Shown here: positions 63,777 to 64,000 of the stretch, one piece after another
Position numbering within the stretch: the stretch's first letter is position 1
How the letters are laid out: each line of letters starts with the position of its first letter
Assembly (NCBI GenBank): GCA_018394315.1
Contig: CP074575.1
Span: 62,001-126,000 of the forward strand
Direction: 5' to 3'
DNA from: Mycoplasmatota bacterium
Lineage (GTDB): Bacteria > Bacillota_I > Bacilli_A > MAG-NZ
DNA length: 64,000 nt
Notes under the pieces: generated by a model
Told to the model about the DNA's origin: nothing
Database searches by the model: none
Seen by the model: the letters and a program-made list of their open reading frames with translations, nothing else
Program-made: the position numbers and the translations under genes

Positions 63777-64000
63777 CTTTCTAGCTCCAAGTCTTCTAAG
63801 TAAGGCATTGCAGTCTGAGCTCCTATCTTTTGAACAGTTTTAGAAGCAACTAAGTTTGCAATTTCGATTGCCTTCTTTAAATTAAAATTATTAAATAAAC
63901 CGTACGCAAGTGCTCCATTGAATGAGTCACCAGCACCGGTTGTATCTACTACATCAACCTTAAATCCTGGTACGTTTACAATACTGTCGCCATTATGGTA
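63773..64000 (-). CDS. Ribokinase-like PfkB kinase (partial, N-terminus outside window)
   Basis: The minus strand from 64000 is open to a TGA at 63773-63775 and reads FKVDVVDTTGAGDSFNGALA, the PfkB second signature with the catalytic Asp, then a helical C-terminus ending LEDLELER. With the hydrolases it would phosphorylate the released ribose to ribose-5-phosphate. Confidence 0.85.
   Translation of the reverse strand, partial: YHNGDSIVNVPGFKVDVVDTTGAGDSFNGALAYGLFNNFNLKKAIEIANLVASKTVQKIGAQTAMPYLEDLELER

Noticed and set aside
1-64000. tRNA or rRNA genes
   Set aside because: I saw no convincing cloverleaf with T-loop and acceptor stem and no conserved rRNA segments.

Overview
The window is AT-rich, uses the standard code with TGA as a working stop, and has strong Shine-Dalgarno sites (GGAGG types). 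Gene content fits an anaerobic, fermentative low-GC Gram-positive relative: a clostridium-like Bacillota or a free-living Mycoplasmatota of the Haloplasma/Izemoplasma kind. Features are a selenium-type purine catabolic cluster, an Mrp-linked ferredoxin-type membrane oxidoreductase with no classical NADH dehydrogenase module, and an ECF transporter. I cannot fix the species from sequence alone.

Region 1 (1-12.4 kb) is a purine degradation locus. On the minus strand, a structured leader precedes a TrpB-like PLP enzyme, dpaL, ygeY, ygeW and a partial ssnA. Upstream lies a fused selenium-type xanthine dehydrogenase, and divergent from it a three-subunit xdhABC. An IS3/IS150-group element (12451-13847) sits in the loop of what was the xdhC terminator.

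Region 2 (13.9-40.7 kb) is an accessory and defence island. It opens with an antibiotic-phosphotransferase-like gene behind a leader-peptide attenuator. A DpnII-type (GATC) restriction cassette follows, with one intact and one dead DpnA-like methylase and a damaged HTH regulator. Next is a graveyard of integrase, ISL3 transposase and ParA remnants around an intact solute-binding lipoprotein. Then comes a Druantia-III-like pair (900-aa unknown protein plus ~1670-aa helicase/DUF1998) with a third NERD-helicase gene. After that are a coupled set of TIR and deoxyribosyltransferase-like proteins, an N-rich coiled-coil protein, a serine-recombinase remnant and a DUF3883 protein.

Region 3 (40.7-52.1 kb) is one minus-strand operon. 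It has a methyltransferase-like first gene, then mrpE/F/G, MbhD-like, mrpB, mrpC, two MrpD/NuoL-like antiporter subunits, NuoH, NuoB, NuoC and NuoD, and a fusion of a NuoI-like ferredoxin with a GltD-like FAD/NADPH oxidoreductase. The layout is that of archaeal/thermotogal MBX/MBS complexes. I infer a Na+ or H+ pump coupling ferredoxin and NADP(H).

Region 4 (52.4-64 kb) has a cysteine desulfidase (CyuA family), two small membrane or YkvA-like genes, two paralogous MFS transporters, and a nucleoside salvage operon: ribokinase, three nucleoside hydrolases, ECF S/T/A/A and MFS, plus a fourth hydrolase on the plus strand. Regions 1 and 4 together suggest a cell that imports nucleosides, keeps the ribose and can degrade the purine base.
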